This document shows positions 33,448 through 43,349 of a stretch of 53,071 nucleotides of DNA, one piece after another. Within the stretch, counting starts at the first letter, position 1. Every line of letters starts with the position of its first letter. Both the position numbers and the translations under genes were made by a program. The DNA lies in the NCBI GenBank assembly GCA_002717145.1, contig PBCP01000099.1:1-53071 (forward strand). Direction: 5' to 3'. Under the pieces are notes generated by a model that saw only the letters and a program-made list of their open reading frames with translations, did no database searches and had not been told where the DNA came from. Origin of the DNA: Planctomycetaceae bacterium. Its GTDB lineage: Bacteria > Planctomycetota > Planctomycetia > Pirellulales > Pirellulaceae.

Positions 33448-33903
33448 ATGGCCAGACCGATTTTTCTGGCGTTGATTTCCGTCTTTGTGGTTGCCTCTGT
33501 CCGTTCGAATGCTGTTGCTCAGGTCGTCGTCTTACCGTCAGGTCAAATTACATCGATTGGAACCACGGTCAATGCCCCTGATGGAGGATTTGTACTACTG
33601 GGCAATGTTTCTTATGGCGACGAAGGTATGATTCAGCGAGGCATACCGGGTTTATCGTATTTACCTATTATTGGTATGGCTCCCTTATTAAATCATCGAG
33701 GGTATGGAGCTCAAAAAGGCCAAACTCAAATCTATATCGGCGTACGGATTCATGACTTTGAAGCCTTAGATCGGGCGACGTTTTTGAAGGGACAGCAGAT
33801 TATTGAGGCCAAACGGGCGGCAGGTTTGTTGCCGGTTACCGAGAAACCACTGCCAGCCCGTATTCCTGCGGCGCTTCAACAATCGTTCTCATCCGAGCGA
33901 TAA
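33448..33903 (+). CDS. Small exported protein resembling the C-terminal secretin motif
   Basis: The 151-residue product starts one base after the WD40 stop. The frame is open further upstream, but this ATG opens a signal peptide (about 1-25, ending AVA-QVV). The mature part has NAPDGGFVLLGNVSY, then IPGLSYLPIIGMAPLLNHRGYG, and finally QTQIYIGVRIHDFEAL. This order strongly recalls the distal part of type II/III secretins (DGG..L.GG, then VP.LG.IP.LG.LF, then L.I.ITP.I). The N-terminal N0-N3 domains and most of the barrel are missing. It may be a remnant, or a short planctomycete family using the same beta hairpin. The function is unknown. Confidence 0.55.
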   Translation: MARPIFLALISVFVVASVRSNAVAQVVVLPSGQITSIGTTVNAPDGGFVLLGNVSYGDEGMIQRGIPGLSYLPIIGMAPLLNHRGYGAQKGQTQIYIGVRIHDFEALDRATFLKGQQIIEAKRAAGLLPVTEKPLPARIPAALQQSFSSER

Positions 33904-33961
33904 GTGCCATCCATTTCCAAGATGCGTTAAAATAGAGATTCAGGATGAATGGAGTTTCTAT

Positions 33962-36838
33962 ATGCGCAGCTTATCACTGCTGTTTATCAGTTTTTTTTCA
34001 ACGACAGTCTTATTAGGTCAGTTAGCGGACGGTTCAAATCCGCCAACACTTTTGGATGATCGTTTGATTCTAGAAGAATTTGTTTCTCATCCAGAACTTT
34101 CAACGCCTACCGGCATTGCGGTTACTCAGGATGGGAAAGTTTTGGTGGTCGAATGTCACACCCACTTCCCACCGGATGACTATCAAGGTCTCAAGCATGA
34201 CCGAGTTCTTTGGTTTCAGGATACAGATGGTGACGGCCGAGCTGATAAAACGACGGTGTTTTTTGAAGGGACGACGCAGACGATGAATCTGGCGGCGCAT
34301 CCTAACGGAGATATTTATTTGGCCACGCGTCGCAGTATTCTAATACTGCGGGATACGGACAATGACGGAGTTGCCGACATTAGACACACGGTTGTTCATT
34401 TAGTTACTGAAGGGAATTATCCTCATAACGGTATTTCAGGCTTCTCGTTTAATGAAGACGGTGATGTATTTTTCGGTTTAGGTGAAAACCTCGGTAAAGA
34501 CTACTCGCTGGTAGGCTCGGATGGGTCTGTCATTAGTGGTGGCGGCGAAGGCGGTAGCATTTTTAAGATGCTGGCAGATGGCTCACGTTTACAACGGTAC
34601 GCAACAGGGTTTTGGAATCCCTACCGTACCACCTTCGATGCCTTTGGGCGGATGTTTATGGTGGATAACGATGCGGATTCACGTCCGCCCTGCCGGCTTA
34701 ATCATGTGGTGCCTAACGGGGATTTTGGTTATCGTTTTAAGTATGGTCGGAAGGGTTTACATCCATACACTTCGTGGAATGGCGAGAACCCCGGGATGCT
34801 ACCCATGGCATCAGGTGTTGGGGATGGCCCATCCGGTGTCTTGGCTTACGAATCAACTCACCTACCGAGTGACTATCTGGGAGGAGTATTTGTAACGGCT
34901 GCCTGGATTCACAACCGGCTAGAGTTTCACCGGCTCATTGCAGACGGTGCGTCTTTTCGGACGGAAATGACAGTTATCATTCAGGGCGATGACAACTTCC
35001 GGCCTATCAGTATTACCACGGCACCAGACGGCAGTTTGTATATGACAGACTGGGTGGATAAGAGCTATAACGTCCATGGTTTCGGTAGAGTCTGGCGTAT
35101 TCGATCCCGAAAACCTGCTGCTCCATTGCCCTTAGCCACAATTTCGGCTCGATCGCGACTGTTACATCATGATCAGAACTTGAGGCGACGTGCGGCACAA
35201 GAACTTGCAGCAGGTTCGCCGGATGATTGGCAGTATCTTGAAGACATTGCACGAGGCTACAAAGACGCGCGGGTTCGAGTTGATGCGATCATTGCGCTTG
35301 ATCAGATTGACCGTATTTCGGATGACTTGAAGAATTTGCTTATACAGGATGAACAACAGCGAGTTCGGGAGGTTGCCGTGACTCGTCTTCGTTTATCCGA
35401 TAGTCAAGTCCTTACTGTCCTGTCAGATAACAGTGATGATTTGGTGAAAGCTGCTGCATGGCGAAAAGCGAGGGCAAAAGTTGGTGACGAACTTTATGAA
35501 CTTCTCAAGGAAGCATTAGCTAGCGATGATTCCTTTTTGAGACAGGCAGCACGGCAAAGTCTTGTCAATCCCGGGGCAACCTTTGATATATCGAAACCGT
35601 TTGATAGTTACCAGTCCGTTGCTGTACAGTTGGCCGTCGTTTTACAGCAGCAACAATACGCTCCGAAAACGCTGGAAGAATCTCTGGACCAATTGCTGAG
35701 GCATCCGGACGAGCGGCTGCGGTTTGTAGCATTGAAGTTTATCGGAGATAACCAGTTAACAGCCTGGGAAGGAGCACTAAAGGAACAGTTATTCTCCATT
35801 GCGACAACCGAAAAATTAATCGAGACGACATTGGCAACGATTGATTTACTGGAGGGTAAATCGCCAGTTGATCTGGATAAAACCGGCAGCGATTTCTTTG
35901 CCCAGCGAATATTACAAAGCAGTGATGCTTCCGCTGAACTGCGGCGGTACGCCGTTCGTAACATCTCACCCACTCATGAACTGGGGAGTGTCGCATCCCT
36001 TTCTTCATTGGTGGAGGCTAATGATAGCAAGCTTACGCGTGAAGTTATCGCAAGGTTACAGGTACATCCCGACGGGAATGCACAACAGGTGATTCGTCGA
36101 CTGGCTACGAGCCAGCAATTATCAACAAAGATCCACGCTCTGGCAGTCGCAGCCTTACAACCAAATTCAGAAGAGAATATTGCATCCCTGATCGAGCTGT
36201 CGGGACACGAATCAACTCAGATAGCCAACGAAGCCCTGCGTTCGATACGCGGCTACATTCCTAAGCCATTTGAGCTGCTGGAGTTAAAACAAAATGCTGT
36301 GACGACAGAGGCCAAAGAGCTATTTGAAAAACTGTCGTCATCACTGGTAATTCCCGAAGATTGGAAAAACCGTTCGGTACAGGATTGGATTTCTGTCCTG
36401 CCACAGGGCAATCCGGAGAGAGGCGAGCGAGTGTTTTATAATAGTCAGGCAGGTGGATGTTTCCGTTGTCATCAAGTTCAGGGTCGTGGTAGTGAAGTTG
36501 GTCCCGACCTTACCCGCATCGGAGATACGCTTGCTCTCGACAAACTGCTGGAGTCGGTGATTGAGCCGAGTCGAAATATTGCCCCTCGTTTTCAGTCCTG
36601 GAAAATCATCTTGGAGGATGGGCGGTTGATTACAGGGATGAAAGTTGGTGAAGACCGCGATGGCAATCAGTTCTATGTTGATTCAACAGGAACGAAACAT
36701 AGTGTTTCGCCGGCAGAGATTGACGTGAAACAGGCTGATACCGTATCCATCATGCCTCAGAATCTACTCGAGAATCTGACAAGTCAGGAATTGGCAGATC
36801 TGATCACTTACCTAAGCACTCTCAAAGGTATCAATTAA
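33962..36838 (+). CDS. PVC-type membrane-bound dehydrogenase: beta propeller, HEAT repeats, cytochrome c
   Basis: The 958-residue product uses the ATG at 33962, which opens a signal peptide (ending LLG-QLAD). The first ~380 residues are a six-bladed glucose-dehydrogenase-like propeller of the TIGR02604 type: LSTPTGIAVTQDGKVLVVECHTHFPPDDYQGLKHDRVLWFQDTDGDGRADK, GFWNPYRTTFDAFGRMFMVDND, ITTAPDGSLYMTDWVDKSYN. HEAT-like helical repeats follow to about residue 810. A monohaem cytochrome c end carries CFRCH (833-837) and SEVGPDLTRIG, as in TIGR02603. The family is probably a periplasmic or surface sugar/alcohol dehydrogenase passing electrons to its haem; substrate unproven. The next gene starts directly at its stop codon. 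Confidence 0.9.
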   Translation: MRSLSLLFISFFSTTVLLGQLADGSNPPTLLDDRLILEEFVSHPELSTPTGIAVTQDGKVLVVECHTHFPPDDYQGLKHDRVLWFQDTDGDGRADKTTVFFEGTTQTMNLAAHPNGDIYLATRRSILILRDTDNDGVADIRHTVVHLVTEGNYPHNGISGFSFNEDGDVFFGLGENLGKDYSLVGSDGSVISGGGEGGSIFKMLADGSRLQRYATGFWNPYRTTFDAFGRMFMVDNDADSRPPCRLNHVVPNGDFGYRFKYGRKGLHPYTSWNGENPGMLPMASGVGDGPSGVLAYESTHLPSDYLGGVFVTAAWIHNRLEFHRLIADGASFRTEMTVIIQGDDNFRPISITTAPDGSLYMTDWVDKSYNVHGFGRVWRIRSRKPAAPLPLATISARSRLLHHDQNLRRRAAQELAAGSPDDWQYLEDIARGYKDARVRVDAIIALDQIDRISDDLKNLLIQDEQQRVREVAVTRLRLSDSQVLTVLSDNSDDLVKAAAWRKARAKVGDELYELLKEALASDDSFLRQAARQSLVNPGATFDISKPFDSYQSVAVQLAVVLQQQQYAPKTLEESLDQLLRHPDERLRFVALKFIGDNQLTAWEGALKEQLFSIATTEKLIETTLATIDLLEGKSPVDLDKTGSDFFAQRILQSSDASAELRRYAVRNISPTHELGSVASLSSLVEANDSKLTREVIARLQVHPDGNAQQVIRRLATSQQLSTKIHALAVAALQPNSEENIASLIELSGHESTQIANEALRSIRGYIPKPFELLELKQNAVTTEAKELFEKLSSSLVIPEDWKNRSVQDWISVLPQGNPERGERVFYNSQAGGCFRCHQVQGRGSEVGPDLTRIGDTLALDKLLESVIEPSRNIAPRFQSWKIILEDGRLITGMKVGEDRDGNQFYVDSTGTKHSVSPAEIDVKQADTVSIMPQNLLENLTSQELADLITYLSTLKGIN

Positions 36839-39157
36839 ATGAAGCTAGTCGGTTCATTGTTGTTTTTGGTGTTGATTGTTGCAGAACTTACAGCGGTCGA
36901 ATCCTCTATATCCTTCAACCGTGACATTCGTCCGATTTTGGCCAATCATTGTTTTGCCTGTCACGGACCGGATCCAGGTCAGCGGAAAGCAGAACTTCGT
37001 CTGGATGTCGAGGAATACGCCAAGGCAAATCGGGGTGACGGCTATGCAATCCTGCCTGAAGATGCTGCTGCAAGCCTTCTCGTCCAGAGGATTCAGCAGG
37101 CCGATCCGGATTTAATCATGCCACCGCCCCATTTTCAAAAACCTCTGACAACCGAACAAAAGATGACTTTAAAGAAGTGGGTGGATGAAGGTGCTGCCTG
37201 GGAAACTCACTGGGCCTTTCGTCCGCTGAAAATGCCTGAAGTACCTGTCGTTGAAGGCGCCGAAGTATTGAATGAAATCGACAGCTTTGTGGTTGCCCAA
37301 TTAGAACGTAATCAATTCGGACTGACCCAAAGTGAATTGACCGACAAAGTAACTTTGGTGAGACGACTGAGTTTTGATTTGCGTGGTTTACCACCTTCGA
37401 TTGAGGAAACAGAAGCCTTTGTCAGCGGAGACCAGTCTTACGAATCTTTGGTTGATAGCTTTTTGTCATCAGAAAAATTCGGTGAACGGATGGCACAGTA
37501 CTGGCTGGATTTAGTGCGTTACGCTGATTCAGGTGGTTATCACAGTGATGTGACGGTTCATATATCACCGTACCGTGACTACGTAATTAAGTCATTCAAT
37601 GAAAATCTTCCATTCGATCAATTCACGATCGAACAAATTGCGGGTGATCTATTACCCGATCCCTCCGAATGGCAGATTATTGCAACCGGCTACAATCGCC
37701 TCAACAAAACGACAGAAGAAGGTGGTGCTCAGCCAGGTGAATATATCGTGAAATATGCGGCTGATCGTATCCGAACAACCTCAGGCGCCTGGCTAGGAAT
37801 CACGCTTGGCTGTGCGGAATGTCATGACCACAAATATGACCCGTTTACTGCGACGGATTTTTATAGCTTCGGTGCGTTTTTTGCAGATATCCAGGAAGTT
37901 GGACAGTATCGAGGTGGTAATCGCGAACCGGAGATCCGAGTGGCAACATTGCCTCAACGCAGGGAAATCGCAGCTTTGGAGCTCGAAATACAAAAAGCAA
38001 AGGAAGCGAAGGAGCAAGTAAAAGTTGATGCATTGATGACTGCGATAGAATCGATAAAAGAGCAGTTTGTGCGGACGATGGTTACCAAGAGTGTTGCTCC
38101 TCGGGAAATCCGGGTACTCCCAAGAGGTGACTGGCTCAATAAATCAGGAGACATTGTACAACCGGAAGTCCCCATCTCACTAATGCAGGGAGCAGTTGAA
38201 AGGGATCGGCGTCTGACGAGGCTTGATTTAGCCAACTGGATGGTGGCAAAGGAGAACCCTCTGACAAGCAGGGTTTTTGTAAACAGGGTGTGGAAGCTAT
38301 TGTTTGGCAGAGGCATTTCGCCGCGATTGGATGACTTTGGAGCTCAAGGTGAAGCTCCGACGCATCCGGAGTTACTCGACTACCTGGCACTCCGTTTTAT
38401 TGAATCAGGATGGGATGTTAAAGGAATCGTAAAGTACATTGTGTCATCTCATACCTACCAACAAAGTTCGTTAGTGAGTGAACAGGCAGCCAATGTAGAT
38501 CCTGAAAACTCATCCTTCTCCCGGCAGCTCCGCTGGCGGCTGGATGCTGAATTCATCCGGGATACAGCGTTGGCAACTTCAGGTTTATTAGATGATACGA
38601 TTGGAGGTCCGAGCGCCTTTCCCTATCAGCCAGCAGGATACTGGCAGTATCTGAATTTTCCAACTCGAAGCTGGAAAGCAGATAACGGATTGCAGCAATA
38701 CAGACGAGGATTGTATACGCATTGGCAACGGACGTTTGTGCATCCATCGATGCTGGCGTTTGATGCCCCTACACGTGAGGAGTGTGTTGCCCAGCGTCCT
38801 GTGTCCAATACCCCTTCTGCCGCACTCACGCTACTTAATGATCCGTCTTTCGTCGAAGCAGCCAGAGCATTGGGACAACGAGCTATTAAGGAAGGAGGGA
38901 CGACGCAGATAGAGAGAATTCACTGGCTTTTTCAAACGGTGTTATCACGTCGTGCCACAGCAGCAGAGGTTATACAAGTCACTTCGTTGCTCAAACAACT
39001 TGAGTTGCAGTATGCCATGGATGCCAAGTCGGCAGCGGAATTCCAAAGCGTTGGCCAGTTTCAGTTGGATGCCGGAGTGGATGTTGGCAAGGCATCGGCC
39101 TGGGCAATGTTGGGTAGGGCAATATTGAATGTTAATGAAGCAATTTATAGGAACTGA
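36839..39157 (+). CDS. PSCyt1/DUF1549/DUF1553 cytochrome-type envelope protein
   Basis: This 772-residue secreted protein has a signal peptide (ending about residue 20), then a PSCyt1 haem domain, FNRDIRPILANHCFACHGPDPGQRKAELRLD (CFACH 38-42). A DUF1549 domain follows (DKVTLVRRLSFDLRGLPPSIEETEAF), with YWLDLVRYADSGGYHSD. A second haem-type motif, CAECHDHKYDP (325-329), then leads into DUF1553 (LANWMVAKENPLTSRVFVNRVWKLLFGRGI). The order is typical of planctomycete proteins linked to polysaccharide use. The ATG directly abuts the upstream TAA and the paired DUF1501 gene starts 12 bases downstream, so the two genes and the PVC dehydrogenase form one unit. Confidence 0.9.
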   Translation: MKLVGSLLFLVLIVAELTAVESSISFNRDIRPILANHCFACHGPDPGQRKAELRLDVEEYAKANRGDGYAILPEDAAASLLVQRIQQADPDLIMPPPHFQKPLTTEQKMTLKKWVDEGAAWETHWAFRPLKMPEVPVVEGAEVLNEIDSFVVAQLERNQFGLTQSELTDKVTLVRRLSFDLRGLPPSIEETEAFVSGDQSYESLVDSFLSSEKFGERMAQYWLDLVRYADSGGYHSDVTVHISPYRDYVIKSFNENLPFDQFTIEQIAGDLLPDPSEWQIIATGYNRLNKTTEEGGAQPGEYIVKYAADRIRTTSGAWLGITLGCAECHDHKYDPFTATDFYSFGAFFADIQEVGQYRGGNREPEIRVATLPQRREIAALELEIQKAKEAKEQVKVDALMTAIESIKEQFVRTMVTKSVAPREIRVLPRGDWLNKSGDIVQPEVPISLMQGAVERDRRLTRLDLANWMVAKENPLTSRVFVNRVWKLLFGRGISPRLDDFGAQGEAPTHPELLDYLALRFIESGWDVKGIVKYIVSSHTYQQSSLVSEQAANVDPENSSFSRQLRWRLDAEFIRDTALATSGLLDDTIGGPSAFPYQPAGYWQYLNFPTRSWKADNGLQQYRRGLYTHWQRTFVHPSMLAFDAPTREECVAQRPVSNTPSAALTLLNDPSFVEAARALGQRAIKEGGTTQIERIHWLFQTVLSRRATAAEVIQVTSLLKQLELQYAMDAKSAAEFQSVGQFQLDAGVDVGKASAWAMLGRAILNVNEAIYRN

Positions 39158-39169
39158 GGTTGTTGTGTA

Positions 39170-40615
39170 ATGACCACTATAAATCACAAAACGGAACAAT
39201 CGATGGATGCTACCAGACGAGCCTTCTTAGGGCGTACGTCCGGTGGGTTAGCAATTGCCGCTCTGGCTGGATTGTTCCAGTCAGAAAACTCTACGATGGC
39301 GGCTGACGGCTTGTCAGCAGGAATCAATGATGCGCCTCATTTTCCAGCCACGGCAAAGAGGGTTATTTTCCTGTGTATGGCAGGAGGTCCGTCCCACCTG
39401 GAATCATTCGACTATAAGCCTAAGCTTGAGCAAATGCACGGGAAGCCGATGCCTGAGTCGTACACGGCCAATCAGCCGATTGCTCAGCTTCAGGGGCAAA
39501 AGCTCGTGTGTCAGGCTCCGCTCATTCCCTTCAAACGGTTTGGAGAATCCGGTCAGCAAATCACCGAGGTTTTTCCGCATATAGGTTCAGTGGCAGATGA
39601 GCTTTGTATTATCAACAGCCTCCATACGGATCAAATAAATCACGATCCGGCGCATACGGTGATGAATACCGGCACTTCGATCTCCGGTCGACCGAGCATG
39701 GGATCCTGGGTGACCTATGGATTAGGTAGCGAATCTGCAAACTTACCGGGCTTTGTTGTTTTGACCAGCAAAGGAGGTAGGAACCCGCAGCCTATTGCTA
39801 CTCGGCAATGGCACAGTGGTTTTCTGCCGGGCCGATTTCAGGGAATCCAATTCAATTCAACCGGTGATCCGGTTCACTTTGTAAAAAATCCGGCCGGAGT
39901 TAACCGAAATCAGCAACAACGGGTCATCGAGGTAATCACAGGCTTAAATGGAATTCGTGACCAACTGGTAGACAATCCCGAAATTCGGACCAGGATCCAA
40001 CAATACGAGCTCGCCTTTCGGATGCAACAGTCTGTGCCGGAACTGATGGATATCAGCCAGGAGCCACAGGAGACTCTCGACATGTATGGGGTCTCCGGAG
40101 CGGATGGATCCTATGCCTATAACTGCCTGTTAGCGCGGCGGCTCGCTGAAAGTGGCGTTCGATTTATTCATCTTTACCATCGTGGATGGGATCACCATAA
40201 CGATCTGGTTCGGTATATGGGAATTTGTAGTGGACTTTGTGATCAGCCGACAGCTGCATTGATCAAAGATCTTAAAAGACGGGACATGTTGAAAGACACT
40301 TTGGTAGTTTTTGGCGGAGAATTTGGCCGCACTCCAATGGCCCAAACGAACAAAGGTCCGGTTGGTCGGGATCATCATATGCGAGCCTTTAGTATGTTCA
40401 TGGCAGGCGGCGGTATTAAGGGCGGGATTACTCATGGTGCGACGGATGAACTTGGTTATAACGCTGTCGAAGATGTTGTTCACATCAACGATTTACATGC
40501 AACGATGCTACATCAGTTAGGACTCGATCATCAGCGACTAACCTTTCAGTATCAGGGTCGTGATTTTCGACTGACAGATGTCGCTGGCGATGTAATCAAG
40601 CCGATTTTGGCTTAA
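39170..40615 (+). CDS. DUF1501 protein with Tat signal (second copy type)
   Basis: This 481-residue exported protein has a twin-arginine region, TRRAFLGRTSGGLAIAALAGLF, after a short N-terminal stretch. The ATG at 39203 is an alternative start, but GAGG ten bases before 39170 favours the longer form. The mature DUF1501 domain has RVIFLCMAGGPSHLESFDYKPKLEQMHG, LHTDQINHDPAHTVMNTGTSISGRPSMGSWVTYGLG, IHLYHRGWDHHNDLVRYMG, LVVFGGEFGRTPMAQTNKGPVGRDHHMRAFSMFMAGGG. The metal-binding His/Asp pattern is complete. It is more distant from the DUF1501 protein at 31120 than a recent duplicate would be. Its stop codon overlaps the stop of the convergent folC gene. Confidence 0.88.
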   Translation: MTTINHKTEQSMDATRRAFLGRTSGGLAIAALAGLFQSENSTMAADGLSAGINDAPHFPATAKRVIFLCMAGGPSHLESFDYKPKLEQMHGKPMPESYTANQPIAQLQGQKLVCQAPLIPFKRFGESGQQITEVFPHIGSVADELCIINSLHTDQINHDPAHTVMNTGTSISGRPSMGSWVTYGLGSESANLPGFVVLTSKGGRNPQPIATRQWHSGFLPGRFQGIQFNSTGDPVHFVKNPAGVNRNQQQRVIEVITGLNGIRDQLVDNPEIRTRIQQYELAFRMQQSVPELMDISQEPQETLDMYGVSGADGSYAYNCLLARRLAESGVRFIHLYHRGWDHHNDLVRYMGICSGLCDQPTAALIKDLKRRDMLKDTLVVFGGEFGRTPMAQTNKGPVGRDHHMRAFSMFMAGGGIKGGITHGATDELGYNAVEDVVHINDLHATMLHQLGLDHQRLTFQYQGRDFRLTDVAGDVIKPILA

Positions 40616-41994
40616 TTACCTAACATCAGTGCTTGCTGCCTTAGTTCAGCAATGAGGTAGAAGGAACCGGTAACAACGACCAGATCATTTTCGTTGGCTC
40701 TCTCTAATATCTGCTGAAAAGCAGTCAGCGGATTTGATTCAGTCTGTGTGCGCGAAGCAAGGTTGTTACAGGCAGTGACGGCTGATTGATAGAGAACATG
40801 TGGTTCAACGGCACGTGGATTCCGGGTGAATTTCGTGAAAGTGATACTATGAAACAGGGGGATTAGCAAACGTGTCATTTCTTCGTACTGCTTATCTTTA
40901 CTGCAGCTTAAAATCAGGTGCAGCTTCGTATCAGGAAAGTGCTGAGTCAGAAACTGAGCTAATGCGTCCACTGAATTTGGATTATGAGCGACATCTAGCA
41001 GGACTTGTGGTCGCGAATCGATCAGTTCGAGTCTTCCAGCACATTGCACTTCGGCTAACCCCGTTTTAATTGCTTGATCTGCAATTGGGAAATCCTGCTT
41101 GCCCAGTTCATGAATGATTCCCAAACAGACTGCTGCGTTGGCAAGTTGATGTTGGCCCGGAATTCCAATGGTCAAATCCTCCCAATAACACGTCTCCTGA
41201 ATAGAGATTGATTTCAGGAGGGGGAAAATTTCCGAGTCATTCTCTGGCGAGAATTGGATGTCAGTCGACAGACTGACTAACGGAGCCTGACGTTCTAATG
41301 CGATTCTCTCGATCACCTGCCGCGGACCATCCAAAGTACAACCGTTGATGAGCGGTATTCCCGGTTTTATGATGCCGGCTTTTTCGCGAGCGATTAGCTC
41401 TAATGTATCACCAAGAATTTCGGTGTGGTCTAAACCAATATTAGTAATGGCTGTGACAACCGGTTCACAAATATTGGTACTATCGAGGCGCCCGCCTAGC
41501 CCCACTTCGACGACGGCGATATCTGCTCCGGCCCGATAAAAATATAGGAAAGCCAGAGCGGTTGTAATCTCAAAGAATGTTGGTCGCAGGTCGACTTCTG
41601 TTTGTTGAGTGTCCCGCCGATCCATTTCCTCGACCGCAGGGACAAGCTGCTGAATGAGTTCAATTAAACTTTCTTCACAGCAGGGGACACCATTTATACA
41701 GAATCTTTGTCCGAGATGTTCGAGATGTGGTGAAGTAAAGAGTCCGGTGGTATAGCCCGCATTAGTCAGGATTTGGCTGACCATTGAGGATACCGACCCC
41801 TTCCCCTTTGTGCCAGCGATGTGGATGGTCTTAATTTTCTTTTGAGGGTTTCCGAGTAGTTCAGCGAGTTGTCGCATTCGATCAAGTTTAAAAGTATCGG
41901 GTGAACTGGTGTTCATCGTTCGCTCGAGATCAAATCGACTGAAGAGGAATGCCTGGGCATCAGCGAATGTCTGGATTTGCAAATTGGGCGGCAT
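40612..41994 (-). CDS. folC: Folylpolyglutamate synthase / dihydrofolate synthase FolC
   Basis: The 460-residue product uses the ATG at 41994; a GTG at 42057 is an alternative with no better ribosome site. The Mur-ligase-type core is complete: RFDLERTMNT near the start, the P-loop IAGTKGKGSVSSMVSQIL, FTSPHLEHLGQRFCINGVP, DIAVVEVGLGGRLDSTNICEPVVTAITNIGLDHTEILG, and GCTLDGPRQV. The C-terminal domain has LDVAHNPNSVDALAQFL and a final VVTGSFYLIAEL. FolC adds glutamate to dihydropteroate and to tetrahydrofolate using ATP in the cytoplasm. It is alone on its strand between two plus-strand operons. The first 25 residues before the conserved entry are poorly conserved. Confidence 0.93.
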   Translation of the reverse strand: MPPNLQIQTFADAQAFLFSRFDLERTMNTSSPDTFKLDRMRQLAELLGNPQKKIKTIHIAGTKGKGSVSSMVSQILTNAGYTTGLFTSPHLEHLGQRFCINGVPCCEESLIELIQQLVPAVEEMDRRDTQQTEVDLRPTFFEITTALAFLYFYRAGADIAVVEVGLGGRLDSTNICEPVVTAITNIGLDHTEILGDTLELIAREKAGIIKPGIPLINGCTLDGPRQVIERIALERQAPLVSLSTDIQFSPENDSEIFPLLKSISIQETCYWEDLTIGIPGQHQLANAAVCLGIIHELGKQDFPIADQAIKTGLAEVQCAGRLELIDSRPQVLLDVAHNPNSVDALAQFLTQHFPDTKLHLILSCSKDKQYEEMTRLLIPLFHSITFTKFTRNPRAVEPHVLYQSAVTACNNLASRTQTESNPLTAFQQILERANENDLVVVTGSFYLIAELRQQALMLGN

Positions 41995-42352
41995 TGAATT
42001 ACGAAACCGGAGGTGTTTATTGAGTGTTACAACGTTGAAGATCGCACTTGGACGCACCTATCAACTGATATAACCTGCATGATCGTCAAAAGGTCGTGAT
42101 TAGAGACTATATATCTTTGTTTTGCTGACATTCCTATTCCTTATTTATAGTGTTCAAACCGCATACTTTAAGACCATGGCACGAGGTTTTTAAAACTAAA
42201 TACCGTGCAATGTGCACCGGTTTTGTTCCTTATTTGAAGCGAACAGCGGTTGTGATTACTGCGTATCAAATAAATTGTCCCTGACGATTTTATTCTTATT
42301 TTTCAAGTTGTTAGGGAAAAGAAATATGTGCCTGTCATCAGAAAGGTTTTAG
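41995..42352. other. Divergent 358-base intergenic region, AT-rich
   Basis: This gap separates folC (minus) from the ABC transporter genes (plus). It is distinctly A/T-rich compared with flanking genes, as expected for promoters. A plus-strand TTGTCC around 42277 with AT-rich sequence after it is a weak promoter candidate. No open reading frame with coding character, no strong hairpin with T-run and no recognised riboswitch was found. The first 63 bases would be coding if folC starts at the GTG at 42057. Confidence 0.4.
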
Positions 42353-43291
42353 ATGTCCACATCAGTTGACGACAAGCAGGATGTCATTATTGAAACTCGC
42401 AACTTAACCAAGGTTTATAAAGACTTTTGGGGACGCCCCAAGGTTAACGCCCTGGAATCGTTGGACCTTGAAGTACGTCGTGGCGAGATCTTTGGATTAT
42501 TAGGACCGAACGGTTCGGGCAAATCGACAACAATCAAGTTAATCCTTGGGTTGTTATTCCCGACCAGTGGTCAAGCACTAGTCTTCAACAAAGAGGCATC
42601 TGATGTTTCCAAAAATGAGCGAATAGGCTATCTCCCCGAAGAATCCTATCTTTATAAATTTCTTAATGCAGAAGAAACTCTGGACTTCTACGGTCGGTTG
42701 TTCAATATGTCAGCGGGGCGTCGCAAACAGCGTGTACGTGACCTTATCAAGTTGATTGATATTGAATGGGCGAAGCGTCGGCAATTAAAAGAGTATTCCA
42801 AAGGGATGACTCGTCGTATTGGATTAGCACAGGCTTTGATTAACGACCCTGAGTTGATTGTGCTTGATGAACCGACAACGGGTCTTGATCCAATCGGTAC
42901 CCGCGAGATGAAAGATTTGATTGTTCGCTTAAGAGATCAGGGTAAAACGATTCTGATGTGTAGTCACTTACTGGCAGATGTTCAGGACGTCTGTGATCGA
43001 ATTGCGATTTTGCATCAGGGTGAGTTGAAAGAAATGGGGGCTGTGGAGAATCTTCTCAGTGTTCGTGATATTACTCAGATTCAGGCAAAAGGTCTTAGTG
43101 ACGATGCTCAACAACAAATTCGGGACATTATCGCCAACGATCGGGCTGACTTAGTCTCGATGGAAAATCCAACGACTACGTTAGAAGACTTGTTTCTGGG
43201 AATTGTTCGGGATAGTAAAGCGAGACCGGGTTATAGCCGTAAACGGGAGCGTGATCAGCAGGAGACTGCAGAGGCAGACGATGCATCTTAA
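42353..43291 (+). CDS. ABC-2 type transporter ATP-binding protein
   Basis: The 312-residue product carries one ABC domain: Walker [22 protein letters not shown]-loop region [24 protein letters not shown], a signature reading [16 protein letters not shown] in place of LSGGQ, Walker [16 protein letters not shown] and the switch histidine in [21 protein letters not shown]. The C-terminal ~75 residues ([27 protein letters not shown]) form the extra domain usual in NatA/CcmA-type ATPases, ending in a charged tail. It energises the membrane protein encoded 58 bases downstream. The cargo is unknown. Confidence 0.9.
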   Translation: MSTSVDDKQDVIIETRNLTKVYKDFWGRPKVNALESLDLEVRRGEIFGLLGPNGSGKSTTIKLILGLLFPTSGQALVFNKEASDVSKNERIGYLPEESYLYKFLNAEETLDFYGRLFNMSAGRRKQRVRDLIKLIDIEWAKRRQLKEYSKGMTRRIGLAQALINDPELIVLDEPTTGLDPIGTREMKDLIVRLRDQGKTILMCSHLLADVQDVCDRIAILHQGELKEMGAVENLLSVRDITQIQAKGLSDDAQQQIRDIIANDRADLVSMENPTTTLEDLFLGIVRDSKARPGYSRKRERDQQETAEADDAS

Positions 43292-43349
43292 GCGGTTTTA
43301 ACCCTATATCTTTGTTGCAATAAAAGAATATTAACGGAATTACAGACAA

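Noticed and set aside
33803..33961. Longer N-terminus of the PVC dehydrogenase overlapping the previous gene
   Set aside because: The ATG at 33962 opens a signal peptide; the extension is Cys/Arg-rich shadow sequence of the other frame.
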